A DNA stretch of 64,000 nucleotides. Source: Pseudomonas sp. AOB-7 (GTDB lineage: Bacteria; Pseudomonadota; Gammaproteobacteria; Pseudomonadales; Pseudomonadaceae). The notes beneath the pieces are model-generated. The model was not told the origin of the DNA. It ran no database searches and saw nothing but the letters and a program-made list of their open reading frames with translations. Location: assembly GCF_003696305.1 (NCBI RefSeq), contig NZ_RFFK01000004.1:372001-436000 (forward strand), written 5' to 3'. A program made the position numbers and the translations under genes. Positions 36,738 through 46,835 of the stretch are shown piece after piece (position 1 is the stretch's first letter; each line of letters starts with the position of its first letter).

Positions 36738-37442
36738 CTACCAGCCCAGGGTTTCCTTGAGGAAGGGAATGGTCAACTTGCGCTGGGCCTGCAGCGAGGC
36801 CTGGTCGAGGCGTTCGAGCAGTTCGAACAGCGCGCTCATGCTGCGCTCGCCACGGGTGAGGATGAAGCGCCCGACCTCGTCGCTCAGTTGCAGGCCGCGG
36901 CGCGAGGCGCGCAGTTGCAGGGCGCGCAGCTTGTCCTCGTCGGCCAGCTCGTGCAGCTGGAACACCAGCGCCAGGGTCAGCCGCGACTTCAGGTCCGGCA
37001 GTTGCACCGGCAGTTCGCGCGGCGACACGGTGCCGGCCAGCAGCAGGCGCCGACCGCTGTCGCGCAGGCGGTTGAACAGGTGGAACAGGCCCTCCTCCCA
37101 GTCGCTGCGCCCGGCCACCGCGTCGAGATCGTCGAGGCAGACCAGCTCGCACAGTTCCAGGTTGTCGAGCAGCTCAGGCCCGTGCTGCACCACCTCGCCC
37201 AGCGGCAGGTAGACCACCGCCTCGCCGCGCTGCTCGAAGCGCAGGCAGGCGGCCTGCAGCAGATGGCTGCGGCCGACGCCCTCGGCGCCCCAGAGGTAGA
37301 TCAGGCTTTCCGTCCAGCCGGCGTCGGCCTCGCACAGCCGCTCGACATAGCCCAGCGCCGCGGCATTGGCGCCGGGGTAGTAGTTGGCAAAGGTGGCGTC
37401 GTCACGCAGACGTACGCCGAGGGGAAGCTGGATTGGTTTCAT
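36738..37442 (-). CDS. hda: DnaA regulatory inactivator Hda
   Basis: 234 residues, DnaA-related AAA+ domain without the DNA-binding domain. [20 protein letters not shown] holds the clamp-binding QLPLGV motif at the N terminus. Walker A is degenerate (LWGAEGVGRSHLLQA), with Walker B CLDDLDAVAG. With the DNA sliding clamp it promotes hydrolysis of DnaA-bound ATP and limits initiation. The start overlaps the stop of the AI-2E gene by 4 bases. Confidence 0.93.
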   Translation of the reverse strand: MKPIQLPLGVRLRDDATFANYYPGANAAALGYVERLCEADAGWTESLIYLWGAEGVGRSHLLQAACLRFEQRGEAVVYLPLGEVVQHGPELLDNLELCELVCLDDLDAVAGRSDWEEGLFHLFNRLRDSGRRLLLAGTVSPRELPVQLPDLKSRLTLALVFQLHELADEDKLRALQLRASRRGLQLSDEVGRFILTRGERSMSALFELLERLDQASLQAQRKLTIPFLKETLGW

Positions 37443-38530
37443 GCCGGGCTCGGCGGTTCGTCGGAACCGCTGTTGGACTCTCCGTAAAGGCCGGAAAGTT
37501 TATACAAATCATGGGCATGGCGCAGCAGAACCATGATCACCGCCGCCACCGGCAGGGCCAGCAGCACGCCGGTGAAGCCGAACAGCTGGCCGCCGGCGAG
37601 GATGGCGAAGATCACCGCCACCGGATGCAGGCCGATGCGGTCGCCCACCAGCAGCGGGGTCAGCAGCATGCCTTCGAGCAACTGGCCGACCATGAACACG
37701 GCGGCGATACCGAGCAGCGGATAGGGCTCCAGGCCGAACTGGAACAGCGCCGCGGTGACCGCCGCGCCGATGCCGACGATAAAGCCCATATAGGGCACGA
37801 TGCTGGCCAGACCGGCCAGCACGCCGATCAGCAGGCCCAGTTCCAGACCCACCAGCATCAACCCGGCGGCGTAGATGACGCTCAGCGCCAGCATCACCAG
37901 CAACTGACCGCGCAGGAAGGCGCCGAGCACCTCGTGGCACTCGCCCACCAGCCTGACCACCAGCGCCTCGCGCTGGCGCGGCAGCAGGCGGCGCAAGCGC
38001 TCGACCAGCAGGTCCCAGTCGCGCATCAGGTAAAAGCTCACCACCGGGATCAGCAGCAGGTTGCCCAGCCAGGCGAGCAGCGCCAGGCCCGAGGACGTGG
38101 CCTGGGCCAGCACCGTCTTGAGCACGTCGGTGGTCTTGCCCAGGTGCTCGGAGAAGGCCGCCTTGAGCTGGTCGAACTGCCAGAAGTCGTCGTTCAGGCC
38201 GAAATGTGCCTGCGTCCAGGGCAAGGCGGTGCCCTGCAGCCAGTCGAGTATTTCCGGCGCTAGCTGGTACAGCCGCGCCAGCTGGCGGCCGAGCATGGGC
38301 ACCAGCACCAACAGCAGCACCAGCAGCGCCAGGCCGAACAGGGCGAACACCACCGTCACCCCGGCGGTGCGCGACAGGCGCTGCCGTTCGAGGCGATCGA
38401 CCAGCGGATCACCCAGGTAGGCCAGCAGGATGCCGATCAGAAAGGGCGAGAGAATCGGTTGCAGCAGGTACAGCAGCCAGGCGAGCAGGAACAGCCCAGC
38501 CATCCATAGCCAGCGGGTGGAATCGGTCAT
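37439..38530 (-). CDS. AI-2E family transporter (PerM-like)
   Basis: 363 residues, about eight membrane segments. The family pattern [20 protein letters not shown] near the N terminus, [20 protein letters not shown] in the middle, and [19 protein letters not shown] followed by [20 protein letters not shown] are typical. Despite the family name, transport of autoinducer-2 is not implied. Starts at the ATG 38528-38530; co-transcribed with hda. Confidence 0.9.
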   Translation of the reverse strand: MTDSTRWLWMAGLFLLAWLLYLLQPILSPFLIGILLAYLGDPLVDRLERQRLSRTAGVTVVFALFGLALLVLLLVLVPMLGRQLARLYQLAPEILDWLQGTALPWTQAHFGLNDDFWQFDQLKAAFSEHLGKTTDVLKTVLAQATSSGLALLAWLGNLLLIPVVSFYLMRDWDLLVERLRRLLPRQREALVVRLVGECHEVLGAFLRGQLLVMLALSVIYAAGLMLVGLELGLLIGVLAGLASIVPYMGFIVGIGAAVTAALFQFGLEPYPLLGIAAVFMVGQLLEGMLLTPLLVGDRIGLHPVAVIFAILAGGQLFGFTGVLLALPVAAVIMVLLRHAHDLYKLSGLYGESNSGSDEPPSPA

Positions 38531-38612
38531 GCTCGCTTCCTCGATGCGAAACGGCGCCCGACCGGCGCCGCGGATGGGGCCCTGGCGCGGCACATGGCCA
38601 GGGCGCTGCAGT

Positions 38613-39653
38613 TTACCAGCGGAAACGCAGTTGGTTGCTGCGCGGCAGCACCTGCGGCGCCGCTGCTGTGCCGGCGTCGGCGCTGTCGACCGGCACAGCG
38701 GCGCCCTGCGGCTCGGCCACCTCCTGCAACTGGCCCAAGGCCAGTTGCGCACGCAGTTGTTCCGGGCTGGCGCTGACCTGGTAGGTCAGGCGCTGCCCGT
38801 CGATCGACTGCAGGCGCGCGGCGAACGGCTCGAGCAGGCGCTCCAGGGCGGCGAAACGGCTCAGGTCGGCGCCTTCGATCACCAGGGTCAGGCTCTCGGC
38901 CGCGCCCGGCTTGACCAGAAAACGCGGGGCCAGGCGCTGGCTGACCGCCAGCAGCACCGCATCGGCCAGCGCTGCCGGATCGGCGGCCTCGGCCTTGCCC
39001 TGCTCGCGCTCGTCGCCCAGCCACAGGCGCCAGGTCGCCTGCCAGGTGCCGCCGCTCTCGCTCGCCTGCACCGCCAGCAGGGCGTCGGCGGCGTAGCGTT
39101 CGGAGGCCTCGCGCAGCGCCTGCGGATCGTTGGCCGCCAGGGCCTCCGGCGTGGCCAGCAGCTGCTCGCTGAGGTCCCCCAGCGGCAGGCGCAGCGGCAG
39201 GCCGCGGTGCTGGGCGGCGTCGCGCAGCATCGTCGCGGGACCCTGGCTCTCGCCGATCAACTGGCTGCCCTCGGCCGACTCGGCGAGCCACCAGGTGAGA
39301 ATCGCCGGGCGATTGGCCCCCCACAGGGCCAGCCCGGCCTGGCGCAGCTGGCGCTCGGTGCTGGCCGGGTCGAACTCCACCAGCAGCACATCGCCCTCGT
39401 AGCCGTACTGGCTGACGATCTGTTGCGGATCCTGGCGCAGGCCCTCCAGCTTGGCACTCTGCAGCGCCTCGGCATCGCCGGTCAGGCGCTGCACCAGGGT
39501 CTGCAGGGCACGCTGCATGGCCGCGTCGCGGGTCTCCGGCTGCTGGTCGGCCACCGCCTCGCGCACCTGATACAGGCCGGCGACCGGCGCGGCCAGGGCC
39601 GGCAGGCACAGCAGCGACAGACAGAACAGGATCGGGCGGACGGACAGGCGCAT
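38613..39653 (-). CDS. DUF2066 domain-containing periplasmic protein
   Basis: 346 residues with a signal peptide ([20 protein letters not shown]). The motif [20 protein letters not shown] followed by [19 protein letters not shown] is the usual DUF2066 start. Function unknown; the gene is conserved next to the AI-2E/hda pair and divergent from purM. Confidence 0.85.
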   Translation of the reverse strand: MRLSVRPILFCLSLLCLPALAAPVAGLYQVREAVADQQPETRDAAMQRALQTLVQRLTGDAEALQSAKLEGLRQDPQQIVSQYGYEGDVLLVEFDPASTERQLRQAGLALWGANRPAILTWWLAESAEGSQLIGESQGPATMLRDAAQHRGLPLRLPLGDLSEQLLATPEALAANDPQALREASERYAADALLAVQASESGGTWQATWRLWLGDEREQGKAEAADPAALADAVLLAVSQRLAPRFLVKPGAAESLTLVIEGADLSRFAALERLLEPFAARLQSIDGQRLTYQVSASPEQLRAQLALGQLQEVAEPQGAAVPVDSADAGTAAAPQVLPRSNQLRFRW

Positions 39654-39896
39654 GACGGGCTCTCGCAGACGGGTGATGGCACGGAGTCCGTGCGCAAAGG
39701 CGTATACCTTAAACAGCCGCTCCAGCCCCGGCAACCTGAGCGCTTGCCCGCGACGAAGCGCATGCACGCGAGTGGCCGCTACCGGGCAAGCCTGATAAAA
39801 TCGCGCGCCTTCGCCAGCCGGTGCATGCGCCGGGCCCCTGCACGGGCCCCGCCACATCGGCGCCTACACGAACTCCCCATCCAAAGGCCCGGATCT

Positions 39897-40955
39897 ATGA
39901 GCAAGCAACCCTCCATCAGCTACAAGGACGCAGGCGTCGACATCGATGCCGGCGAGGCCCTGGTCGAACGCATCAAAGGCGTGGCCAAGCGCACCGCGCG
40001 TCCGGAAGTCATGGGGGGCCTGGGTGGCTTCGGCGCCCTGTGCGAGATCCCGGCCGGCTACAAGCAGCCGGTGCTGGTGTCCGGCACCGACGGCGTCGGC
40101 ACCAAGCTGCGCCTGGCGCTGAACCTGAACAAGCACGACAGCATCGGCCAGGACCTGGTCGCCATGTGCGTCAACGACCTGGTGGTGTGCGGCGCCGAGC
40201 CGCTGTTCTTCCTCGACTACTACGCCACCGGCAAGCTCAACGTCGACGTGGCCGCCACCGTGGTCACCGGCATCGGCGCCGGCTGCGAGCTGGCCGGCTG
40301 CTCCCTGGTCGGTGGTGAAACCGCCGAGATGCCGGGCATGTACGAAGGCGAAGACTACGACCTGGCCGGCTTCTGCGTCGGCGTGGTGGAGAAGAGCGAG
40401 ATCATCGACGGCTCCAAGGTGGTCGCCGGCGACGCGCTGATCGCCCTGCCCTCCTCCGGCCCGCACTCCAACGGCTACTCGCTGATCCGCAAGATCATCG
40501 AAGTCTCCGGTGCCGACATCGAACAGGTACAACTGGACGGCAAGGCCCTGGCCGACCTGCTGATGACGCCGACGCGCATCTACGTCAAGCCGCTGCTCAA
40601 GCTGATCAAGGACACCGGCGCGGTCAAGGCCATGGCCCACATCACCGGCGGCGGCCTGCTCGACAATATCCCGCGCGTACTGCCGCAAGGCGCCCAGGCC
40701 GTGGTCGACGTGGCCAGCTGGCAGCGCCCGGCGGTGTTCGACTGGCTGCAGCAGCAAGGCAACGTCGACGAGCACGAGATGCACCGCGTGCTCAACTGCG
40801 GCGTCGGCATGGTCATCTGCGTCGCCCAGGACCAGGTCGAGACCGCCCTGGCCAGCCTGCGCGCCAGCGGCGAAGCGCCCTGGGTGATCGGCCAGATCGC
40901 CGTGGCCGGCGAAGGCGCGGCCCAGGTTCAGCTGAACAACCTGAAAGCCCACTGA
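39897..40955 (+). CDS. purM: Phosphoribosylformylglycinamidine cyclo-ligase
   Basis: 352 residues. It closes the imidazole ring to AIR in purine synthesis. Recognised from [60 protein letters not shown] and [20 protein letters not shown]. Start ATG at 39897; its TGA overlaps the purN ATG by one base. Confidence 0.96.
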   Translation: MSKQPSISYKDAGVDIDAGEALVERIKGVAKRTARPEVMGGLGGFGALCEIPAGYKQPVLVSGTDGVGTKLRLALNLNKHDSIGQDLVAMCVNDLVVCGAEPLFFLDYYATGKLNVDVAATVVTGIGAGCELAGCSLVGGETAEMPGMYEGEDYDLAGFCVGVVEKSEIIDGSKVVAGDALIALPSSGPHSNGYSLIRKIIEVSGADIEQVQLDGKALADLLMTPTRIYVKPLLKLIKDTGAVKAMAHITGGGLLDNIPRVLPQGAQAVVDVASWQRPAVFDWLQQQGNVDEHEMHRVLNCGVGMVICVAQDQVETALASLRASGEAPWVIGQIAVAGEGAAQVQLNNLKAH

Positions 40956-41599
40956 TGCCCTGCAACGTCGTCGTCCTGATCTCCGGATCGGGCAGCAACC
41001 TGCAGGCGCTGATCGACAGCAGCGCCGATGACGGCAATCCGGCGCGCATCGCCGCGGTGATCTCCAACCGCGCCGATGCCTACGGCCTGCAGCGCGCGCA
41101 GGCCGCCGGGATCGCCACAACGGTGCTCGATCACAAGCAGTTCGACGGCCGCGAGGCGTTCGACGCGGCGCTGATCCAGGCCATCGACGCCCACCAGCCC
41201 GAGCTGGTGGTGCTGGCCGGTTTCATGCGCATCCTCACCCCGGGCTTCGTCCAGCACTACGCCGGCCGCCTGCTGAATATCCATCCCTCGCTGCTGCCCA
41301 AACACAAGGGCCTGCACACCCATCAGCGGGCGCTGGAGGCCGGCGACACCGAGCACGGCTGCAGCGTGCACTTCGTCACCGAGGAACTCGATGGCGGCCC
41401 TCTGGTCGTACAAGCTGTGCTGCCGGTTGCCGCAGACGACAGCGCCGACAGCCTGGCCCAACGCGTGCACCGCCAGGAGCACCAGATCTATCCGCTGGCC
41501 GTGCGCTGGTTCGCCGAGGGCCGCTTGCGTCTTGGCGCCCAAGGCGCAATGCTGGATGGCCAGCCGCTGCCCGCCAGCGGCCACCTGATTCGAACCTAG
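40955..41599 (+). CDS. purN: Phosphoribosylglycinamide formyltransferase
   Basis: 214 residues. It formylates GAR using 10-formyl-tetrahydrofolate. LISGSGSNLQALID binds phosphate, LAGFMRILTP is conserved, and the catalytic Asn and His are in NIHPSLLPKHKG, with the Asp in EELDGGP. One-base overlap with purM. Confidence 0.96.
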   Translation: MPCNVVVLISGSGSNLQALIDSSADDGNPARIAAVISNRADAYGLQRAQAAGIATTVLDHKQFDGREAFDAALIQAIDAHQPELVVLAGFMRILTPGFVQHYAGRLLNIHPSLLPKHKGLHTHQRALEAGDTEHGCSVHFVTEELDGGPLVVQAVLPVAADDSADSLAQRVHRQEHQIYPLAVRWFAEGRLRLGAQGAMLDGQPLPASGHLIRT

Positions 41600-41607
41600 G
41601 AGACTCT

Positions 41608-42324
41608 ATGCGTCGTGCCCTGCTGTTCGCCCTGACCCTGCTCAGCCTGCCCGCCCTCGCCAGCGAGCTGCAACCCTTCTCCGCCAGCTACACCGCGGAC
41701 TGGAAGCAGCTGCCGGTCAGCGGCAGCGCCGAGCGCAGCCTCAAGCGCGAGGACGACGGCCGCTGGACCCTCAATTTCGAGGCCTCGATGCTGGTCGCCA
41801 GCCTCACCGAGCAAAGCACCTTCCGCGTCGACAACCAGGCCCTGCTGCCGCTGACCTACCGCTTCAACCGCAGCGGCCTGGGCAAGGGCAAGACCGTCGA
41901 GCAGGACTTCGACTGGGAACAGAAGCAGGTGCTCGGCAACGACCGCGGCGACGCGGTGCGCTTCCCGCTCAACCGCGGCCTGCAGGACAAGTCGACCTAC
42001 CAGCTCGCCCTGCAGCAGGACGTCGCCGCCGGCAAGCAGAGCATGAGCTACCAGGTGGTGGACGGCGACGAGATCGAGACCTACGACTTCCGCGTGCTCG
42101 GCGAGGAAGTGGTGCGCACCAAGGCCGGCCTGATCGACGCGATCAAGGTCGAGCGGGTGCGCGACCCCACCCAGAGCGCGCGCAAGACCGTGCTGTGGTT
42201 CGCCAAGGACTGGGGCCACCTGCTGGTGCGCCTGCACCAGGTGGAGAAGGACGGCAAGGAATACCAGATCATGCTCAAAGAAGGCACGGTCGACGGCAAG
42301 CCGGTCGAAGGCCGCCGCGACTGA
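41608..42324 (+). CDS. DUF3108 domain-containing periplasmic protein
   Basis: 238 residues with a signal peptide (MRRALLFALTLLSLPALAS). A beta-rich DUF3108 region follows (FSASYTADWKQLPVSGSAER, LPLTYRFNRSGLGKGKTVEQ). Function unknown; usually encoded behind purN in pseudomonads. It begins 8 bp after purN, so it is the last gene of the purMN transcript, ended by a strong terminator. Confidence 0.87.
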   Translation: MRRALLFALTLLSLPALASELQPFSASYTADWKQLPVSGSAERSLKREDDGRWTLNFEASMLVASLTEQSTFRVDNQALLPLTYRFNRSGLGKGKTVEQDFDWEQKQVLGNDRGDAVRFPLNRGLQDKSTYQLALQQDVAAGKQSMSYQVVDGDEIETYDFRVLGEEVVRTKAGLIDAIKVERVRDPTQSARKTVLWFAKDWGHLLVRLHQVEKDGKEYQIMLKEGTVDGKPVEGRRD

Positions 42325-42342
42325 CTTCGAGCGAAACACGAG

Positions 42343-42369
42343 AGCCGGGCGCCTGCCCGGCTTTTTTCT
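42343..42369 (+). terminator. Rho-independent terminator of purM-purN-DUF3108
   Basis: AGCCGGGC pairs with GCCCGGCT across loop GCCT, followed by six T. Confidence 0.92.
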
Positions 42370-42543
42370 GTCCGCACGATGGGCGCGTCGGAGCGCATCG
42401 GGGACAGGCTTGCAGCGCGCCTCGATCCGCACGCACGACGCAGCCTGCGCATAGGGCAGCATTTCGCCCGGCAATGATGCCTGCGTTCTGCCACGCGCGG
42501 CCCTAGGCTGGAGACCCGATCAGCCAACTCCGAGGCCTCCTCC

Positions 42544-43317
42544 ATGCATCGCTATTTCTCCCTTGCCGGGCGTACCGCCCTGGTCACCGGCGGCACCCGC
42601 GGCATCGGCCTGATGATCGCCAAGGCCTTCGTCGAGGCCGGCGCCCAGGTCTATATCTGCGCCCGCGACGGCGAGGCCTGCGCGCAGACTGCCGCCGAGC
42701 TGTCGGCGTTCGGCCACTGCCAGGGCCTCGCCGCCAACCTGGCCAGCGAGGAAGGCGTGCAGGCGCTGGCCCGCGAGCTGGGCGAACGTATCGAGCACCT
42801 GGACATCCTGGTCAACAACGCCGGCACCACCTGGGGCGCACCGCTGGAAAGCTACCCGGCCAAGGGCTGGGAAAAGGTCATGCAGCTCAATGTCACCTCG
42901 GTGTTCGGCTGCATCCAGCAGTTGCTGCCGCTGCTGCGCAAGGCCGGCTCGACCGACTGCCCGGCGCGGGTGATCAATATCGGCTCGGTGGCCGGCATCA
43001 GCGCCATGGGCGAGCAGGCCTATGCCTACGGCCCGAGCAAGGCGGCGCTGCACCAGCTGTCGCGGATGCTGGCCAAGGAGCTGGTGGGCGAGCACATCAA
43101 CGTCAACGTGATCGCCCCCGGCCGCTTCCCGAGCAAGATGACCCGCTTTATCGCCGAGGACGAGGCGGCGCTGGCCGCCGATACCGCGGTCATTCCCATG
43201 CAGCGCTGGGGCCGCGAGGACGAGATGGCGGCGCTGGCCCTGAGTCTGGCCGGCAGCGCCGGGGCCTATATGACCGGCGCCATCATCCCCATCGACGGCG
43301 GTTTTCATCTGGGTTGA
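42544..43317 (+). CDS. rhlG: Short-chain dehydrogenase RhlG
   Basis: 257 residues. NADP-binding TGGTRGIGLMIAKAF (residues 15-29), NNAG, catalytic Ser in INIGSVAGIS, and YxxxK in YAYGPSKAALHQL. The whole sequence follows my memory of P. aeruginosa RhlG closely (MHRYFSLAGRTALVTGG start, IAPGRFPSKMTR, and GAIIPIDGGFHLG end). RhlG was proposed to supply beta-hydroxyacyl chains, possibly for rhamnolipid or polyhydroxyalkanoate, though its exact role is debated. No rhlAB genes are in this window. Confidence 0.88.
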   Translation: MHRYFSLAGRTALVTGGTRGIGLMIAKAFVEAGAQVYICARDGEACAQTAAELSAFGHCQGLAANLASEEGVQALARELGERIEHLDILVNNAGTTWGAPLESYPAKGWEKVMQLNVTSVFGCIQQLLPLLRKAGSTDCPARVINIGSVAGISAMGEQAYAYGPSKAALHQLSRMLAKELVGEHINVNVIAPGRFPSKMTRFIAEDEAALAADTAVIPMQRWGREDEMAALALSLAGSAGAYMTGAIIPIDGGFHLG

Positions 43318-43359
43318 GCCCGCCGGGGTCGGCGCGCGGCGCACCCGGCCGCCGCGCCG

Positions 43360-43662
43360 TCAGCGTAACGGATTGAGCGCCAGCAGGTCGGCCTCGATGG
43401 CGTCCTGGCGTTCGATCAGCGGTTCGACCAGCGGCCGGCTGGCGAGAAAATGCGGCGTGCGCATATGCGCCTCGAAAGCCGCCTCGTCGACGTAGACCTC
43501 GTACAGCCAGACCAGATCCGGGTCGCTGCGGTCGCGCAGCACATCGAAGGTCAGGCAGCCGGGCTCGTCGCGCACCGAGGCGGCGGCGTTGACGCGCATG
43601 GCGTCCATGAAGGCAGCGAAGCTACCCGGCTTGAGCTGGGTCTTGAGCAGCAGGCAGTACAC
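43360..43662 (-). CDS. Antibiotic-biosynthesis-monooxygenase-family (YgiN/LsrG-like) protein
   Basis: 100 residues, dimeric ferredoxin-like ABM fold. LLLKTQLKPGSFAAFMDAMR, then EPGCLTFDVLRDRSDPDLVW and YEVYVDEAAFEAHMRTPHF are typical. Possible quinol monooxygenase or LsrG-like isomerase. Divergent from the VOC-family gene with a shared ~60 bp control region, suggesting a functional link. Confidence 0.85.
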   Translation of the reverse strand: MYCLLLKTQLKPGSFAAFMDAMRVNAAASVRDEPGCLTFDVLRDRSDPDLVWLYEVYVDEAAFEAHMRTPHFLASRPLVEPLIERQDAIEADLLALNPLR

Positions 43663-43676
43663 AGCGAACTCCTTTA

Positions 43677-43710
43677 TGTCTTATATTGATAGACAAATTG
43701 TATACATAAT
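43677..43710. promoter_or_regulatory. Divergent control region with two palindromes
   Basis: TGTCT and AGACA (43677-43681 and 43691-43695) form a dyad, followed by TTGTATACA (43698-43706), which resembles GntR/FadR-type operators. No regulator gene is adjacent, so a distant one would be needed. Confidence 0.35.
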
Positions 43711-43723
43711 GGAGTGCCCGCAC

Positions 43724-44140
43724 ATGCTCGAACGTCCTTCCCGCCTCAATGGCCTGCGCCACCTGGCGCTCCTGGTGCCCAATCTGGAGGAATGCGAGCG
43801 CTTCTACGTCGAGGTGCTGGGCATGCAGGTGCTGCACCGCGCCAACCAGGACCTGGTCTACCTGACCTGCGGCAACGACAACCTGTCGCTCGGCCGCGCC
43901 TATGCCGAGAGCCATGGCGTGCCGCTGGTCGATCATTACGGTTTCATCGTCGACAGCGTCGAGGAGCTGGAAGCCTGGTACCAGTACCTCAAGGCCCGCT
44001 GCGTGACCCTGCTGGATCGCCCCTTCGACCACGGCGACGGGGCGCGCAGCTTCCATCTGCTCGATCCGGCCGGCAACAAGGTGCAGCCGCTGTACCACCC
44101 GGCGCTGTCCGGGCAGCGTTTCAGCCAGGCGCAACCATAA
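43724..44140 (+). CDS. VOC-family (glyoxalase-like) protein
   Basis: 138 residues, one vicinal-oxygen-chelate domain: RLNGLRHLALLVPNLEECER with the first metal histidine, then VDHYGFIVDSVEELEAWYQY and FHLLDPAGNKVQPLYHP. The ATG at 43724 has GGAG eight bases upstream. Could be a glyoxalase, ring-cleavage dioxygenase or thiol transferase; the neighbouring ABM gene suggests small-molecule or reactive-carbonyl metabolism. Confidence 0.8.
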   Translation: MLERPSRLNGLRHLALLVPNLEECERFYVEVLGMQVLHRANQDLVYLTCGNDNLSLGRAYAESHGVPLVDHYGFIVDSVEELEAWYQYLKARCVTLLDRPFDHGDGARSFHLLDPAGNKVQPLYHPALSGQRFSQAQP

Positions 44141-44315
44141 GTGTCACTTCGCCGCAGACTGGATTAGCGGCGCCGAACCTTGGTTGCGCGGGCGCAGACG
44201 AAAGTCGTGCACCGCGTAACACACCAAGGGATCCACCGAATTGTCCCGATCATGGGTTACGCACCATGGGATTGTCGCCTCATAGGGTGCGCCACCACGC
44301 GAACGGGTCACTGAC

Positions 44316-44777
44316 TTACTCATCGCAGCCGCGCAGCAGACGGCCGATCATCTCCAGGGAATAACCGCGATAGGCGAGAAAGCGCCCCTGCTGGGCGCGC
44401 TCGCGAACATCGCCCGGCAGCTGGCCGCCGTACTTGCGCTGCCAGGTCTCGCGCAGCTGTTCGAACCAGTCGATGCCGCTGTCGCGCAGCGCCTGGTCGA
44501 TGTCGCCGCGCGCCAGACCGCGCTGGCCCAGCTCTTCGCGAATGCGCTGCGGGCCATAGCCGGCGCGGGCGCGGTAGGCGACGAAGCTTTCCAGGTAACG
44601 CGCCTCCGAGAGCAGGCCCTCTTCGGCCAAACGCTGCAACGCAGCCTCGATCAGCGCCTCGGGGGCGCCGCGTTTGCGCAGCTTGCGCGTCAGCTCTACC
44701 CGTCCATGTTCGCGCCGCGCCAGCAGATCCATGGCCGCCCGCCTGACGGCGAGCGGGTTATCCAGCACCACGGACAT
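44316..44777 (-). CDS. recX: Regulatory protein RecX
   Basis: 153 residues, helical repeats typical of RecX ([60 protein letters not shown]). It caps and restrains RecA filaments. It starts 12 bp beyond the recA stop on the same strand, the usual recA-recX arrangement. Confidence 0.94.
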   Translation of the reverse strand: MSVVLDNPLAVRRAAMDLLARREHGRVELTRKLRKRGAPEALIEAALQRLAEEGLLSEARYLESFVAYRARAGYGPQRIREELGQRGLARGDIDQALRDSGIDWFEQLRETWQRKYGGQLPGDVRERAQQGRFLAYRGYSLEMIGRLLRGCDE

Positions 44778-44788
44778 GCTGCGTAGGC

Positions 44789-45832
44789 TTAGAAGTCGAC
44801 TTCGGCGTCGGCCAGGTCATCGACCGAGGCTTTCACCGGTGCACCGCCGACCAGCAGCTTCTCGCGAACCTGGCCCTCGATGGCGCGCGCCACTTCCGGG
44901 TTGTCTTCCAAGTACTTGGCCGCGTTGGCCTTGCCCTGGCCGATCTTGTTGCCCTGGTAGCTGTACCAGGCACCGGACTTCTCTACCAGGCCCTGCTGCA
45001 CGCCCAGGTCGATGATCTCGCCGTTGCGGTAGATGCCCTTGCCGTAGAGGATCTGGAACTCGGCCTGGCGGAAGGGCGGCGCCACCTTGTTCTTGACGAT
45101 CTTCACGCGGGTTTCGCTGCCCACCACTTCCTCGCCTTCCTTCACCGCGCCGGTGCGGCGGATGTCCAGGCGCACCGAGGCGTAGAACTTCAGCGCATTA
45201 CCGCCGGTGGTGGTTTCCGGGCTGCCGAACATCACGCCGATCTTCATGCGGATCTGGTTGATGAAGATCACCAGGCAATTGGCGTTCTTGATGTTGCCGG
45301 TGATCTTGCGCAGCGCCTGGCTCATCAGACGGGCCTGGAGGCCGACGTGCATGTCGCCCATCTCGCCTTCGATTTCCGCCTTGGGCACCAGGGCTGCCAC
45401 GGAGTCGACGATGATCACGTCGACGGCATTGGAACGCACCAGCATGTCGGTGATTTCCAGCGCCTGCTCGCCGGTATCCGGCTGCGACACCAGCAGGTCG
45501 TCGACATTCACGCCGAGCTTGCCGGCATAGTCGGGGTCGAGGGCGTGCTCGGCGTCGACGAAGGCGCAGGTGGCCCCCATCTTCTGCGCTTCGGCGATCA
45601 CCGACAGGGTCAGGGTGGTCTTACCGGAGGATTCCGGCCCGTAAATCTCGACGATCCGGCCCTTCGGCAGGCCGCCAATGCCCAGGGCGATGTCCAGGCC
45701 CAGCGAGCCGGTGGAGATGGCCGGAATGGCCTGGCGCTCATGGTCGCCCATGCGCATTACCGCGCCCTTGCCGAACTGCTTCTCGATCTGACCCAGGGCA
45801 GCCGCCAAGGCGCGCTTCTTGTTCTCGTCCAT
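44789..45832 (-). CDS. recA: Recombinase A
   Basis: 347 residues. Starts [20 protein letters not shown] at 45832; Walker [13 protein letters not shown], Walker [21 protein letters not shown], and the L2 loop region [23 protein letters not shown] strand exchange and SOS induction. A LexA box lies 42-57 bp upstream. Confidence 0.98.
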   Translation of the reverse strand: MDENKKRALAAALGQIEKQFGKGAVMRMGDHERQAIPAISTGSLGLDIALGIGGLPKGRIVEIYGPESSGKTTLTLSVIAEAQKMGATCAFVDAEHALDPDYAGKLGVNVDDLLVSQPDTGEQALEITDMLVRSNAVDVIIVDSVAALVPKAEIEGEMGDMHVGLQARLMSQALRKITGNIKNANCLVIFINQIRMKIGVMFGSPETTTGGNALKFYASVRLDIRRTGAVKEGEEVVGSETRVKIVKNKVAPPFRQAEFQILYGKGIYRNGEIIDLGVQQGLVEKSGAWYSYQGNKIGQGKANAAKYLEDNPEVARAIEGQVREKLLVGGAPVKASVDDLADAEVDF

Positions 45833-45873
45833 TTGTATCCTCACGTGCTCAAGGCCTCAGCGGCCGCCGACAA

Positions 45874-45889
45874 CTGTATAAGTAGACAG
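45874..45889 (-). promoter_or_regulatory. LexA (SOS) box
   Basis: CTGTATAAGTAGACAG has the CTG-N10-CAG form of gammaproteobacterial SOS boxes. Placed to repress recA until DNA damage. Confidence 0.85.
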
Positions 45890-45916
45890 TATTATTCCAC
45901 AGGGCAAGTCGCCCGC

Positions 45917-46417
45917 CTACCCCATTACCGGATTTTCCTCGGCCAGCAAGCGCAAAAGCCCCGCCAGTGCGGCCTCGACCGTTTGTCGGCGCACTTCGCC
46001 GCGATCACCGGGGAAGTGTTTGCGCATGCTGTACAGGCGCTCGCCGTCGCCCCAGGCCAGCCATACGGTGCCCACCGGTTTCTCTGCCGAACCGCCGTCG
46101 GGCCCCGCCACGCCGCTGACCGCCACCGCGTAGCGCGCCCCACTGCGGGCCTGGGCGCCGCGCACCATGGCCTCGACCACCTCGCGGCTGACTGCGCCGA
46201 CGGTGCCGAACAACTCGGCCGGCACGCCCAGCTGCTTGCTCTTCTGTGCGTTGGAATAGGTGACGTAGCCGGCTTCGAACCAAGCCGAACTGCCGGGGAT
46301 ACGGGTGATTGCCTCGGCGATGCCGCCGCCAGTGCAGGACTCGGCGGTGCTGACCTGGGCACCGGCGGCTTGCAACTGCCGGCCGAGCTGCGCGGCCAGG
46401 TGACTGATGGAATCCAT
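45917..46417 (-). CDS. cinA: Nicotinamide-nucleotide amidohydrolase (CinA C-terminal family)
   Basis: 166 residues (PncC type). It deamidates NMN to nicotinate mononucleotide. AQVSTAESCTGGGIAEAITR holds the catalytic Ser; FEAGYVTYSNAQKSKQLGV and AVSGVAGPDGGSAEKPVGTV are conserved. It normally lies between recA and mutS in pseudomonads and is divergent from the broken mutS. Confidence 0.93.
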   Translation of the reverse strand: MDSISHLAAQLGRQLQAAGAQVSTAESCTGGGIAEAITRIPGSSAWFEAGYVTYSNAQKSKQLGVPAELFGTVGAVSREVVEAMVRGAQARSGARYAVAVSGVAGPDGGSAEKPVGTVWLAWGDGERLYSMRKHFPGDRGEVRRQTVEAALAGLLRLLAEENPVMG

Positions 46418-46495
46418 ATGCTCTCCGGGGTGAAACGGGCCAGGCCGATACCCTACACTAGGCGCTTTTGCGATTTAAGCCGGACAGTCGAGACC

Positions 46496-46531
46496 ATGAC
46501 GGACCTCTCCCAGCACACCCCGATTGTGTAA
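46496..46531 (+). pseudogene. mutS: mutS 5' fragment, disrupted
   Basis: The frame ATG-ACG-GAC... reads MTDLSQHTPIV then stop. Pseudomonad MutS begins (S/T)DLS-x-HTPMMQQY as I remember it, so the first nine residues (to HTP) match and the sequence then leaves the family. The gene sits exactly where mutS is expected, divergent from cinA. Nothing resembling the rest of MutS follows inside the window. An insertion at about 46520-46526 explains this best; the remainder may lie beyond the right edge. Confidence 0.65.
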
Positions 46532-46835
46532 TTAGACTGCTGGCGCGCAGCCACAAAATCATAATAAAACTCTTAAAAATCAAAAACTTAAATCAATAAC
46601 GCTGACCTGCGACATAGCGCGAATCGGGCCTGAAATAGCGTGTTTTGGCGGGTGATTTACCCCAAATTTACCCCACGAAATCGCTTCGCAATCAGGAGCA
46701 AAGCGTGGCGTGTAATGTATTGAAGGCGTTTACCGCTGACACAACAGAAGCCTGCGCGCCCCGCTTGCTGGTAACGCCTGTGAGATCAGCGGAATAACGG
46801 TCCTGCTGTTTCCTCCCGCCCTATCATGGCCTCGA
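46532..46835. other. Non-coding island end with direct repeats
   Basis: 304 bp, AT-richer at first (46555-46600). Two copies of TTTACCCC lie at 46656-46663 and 46667-46674. I see no supported gene. It may contain recombinase arm sites or the end of an integrative element. Confidence 0.5.
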
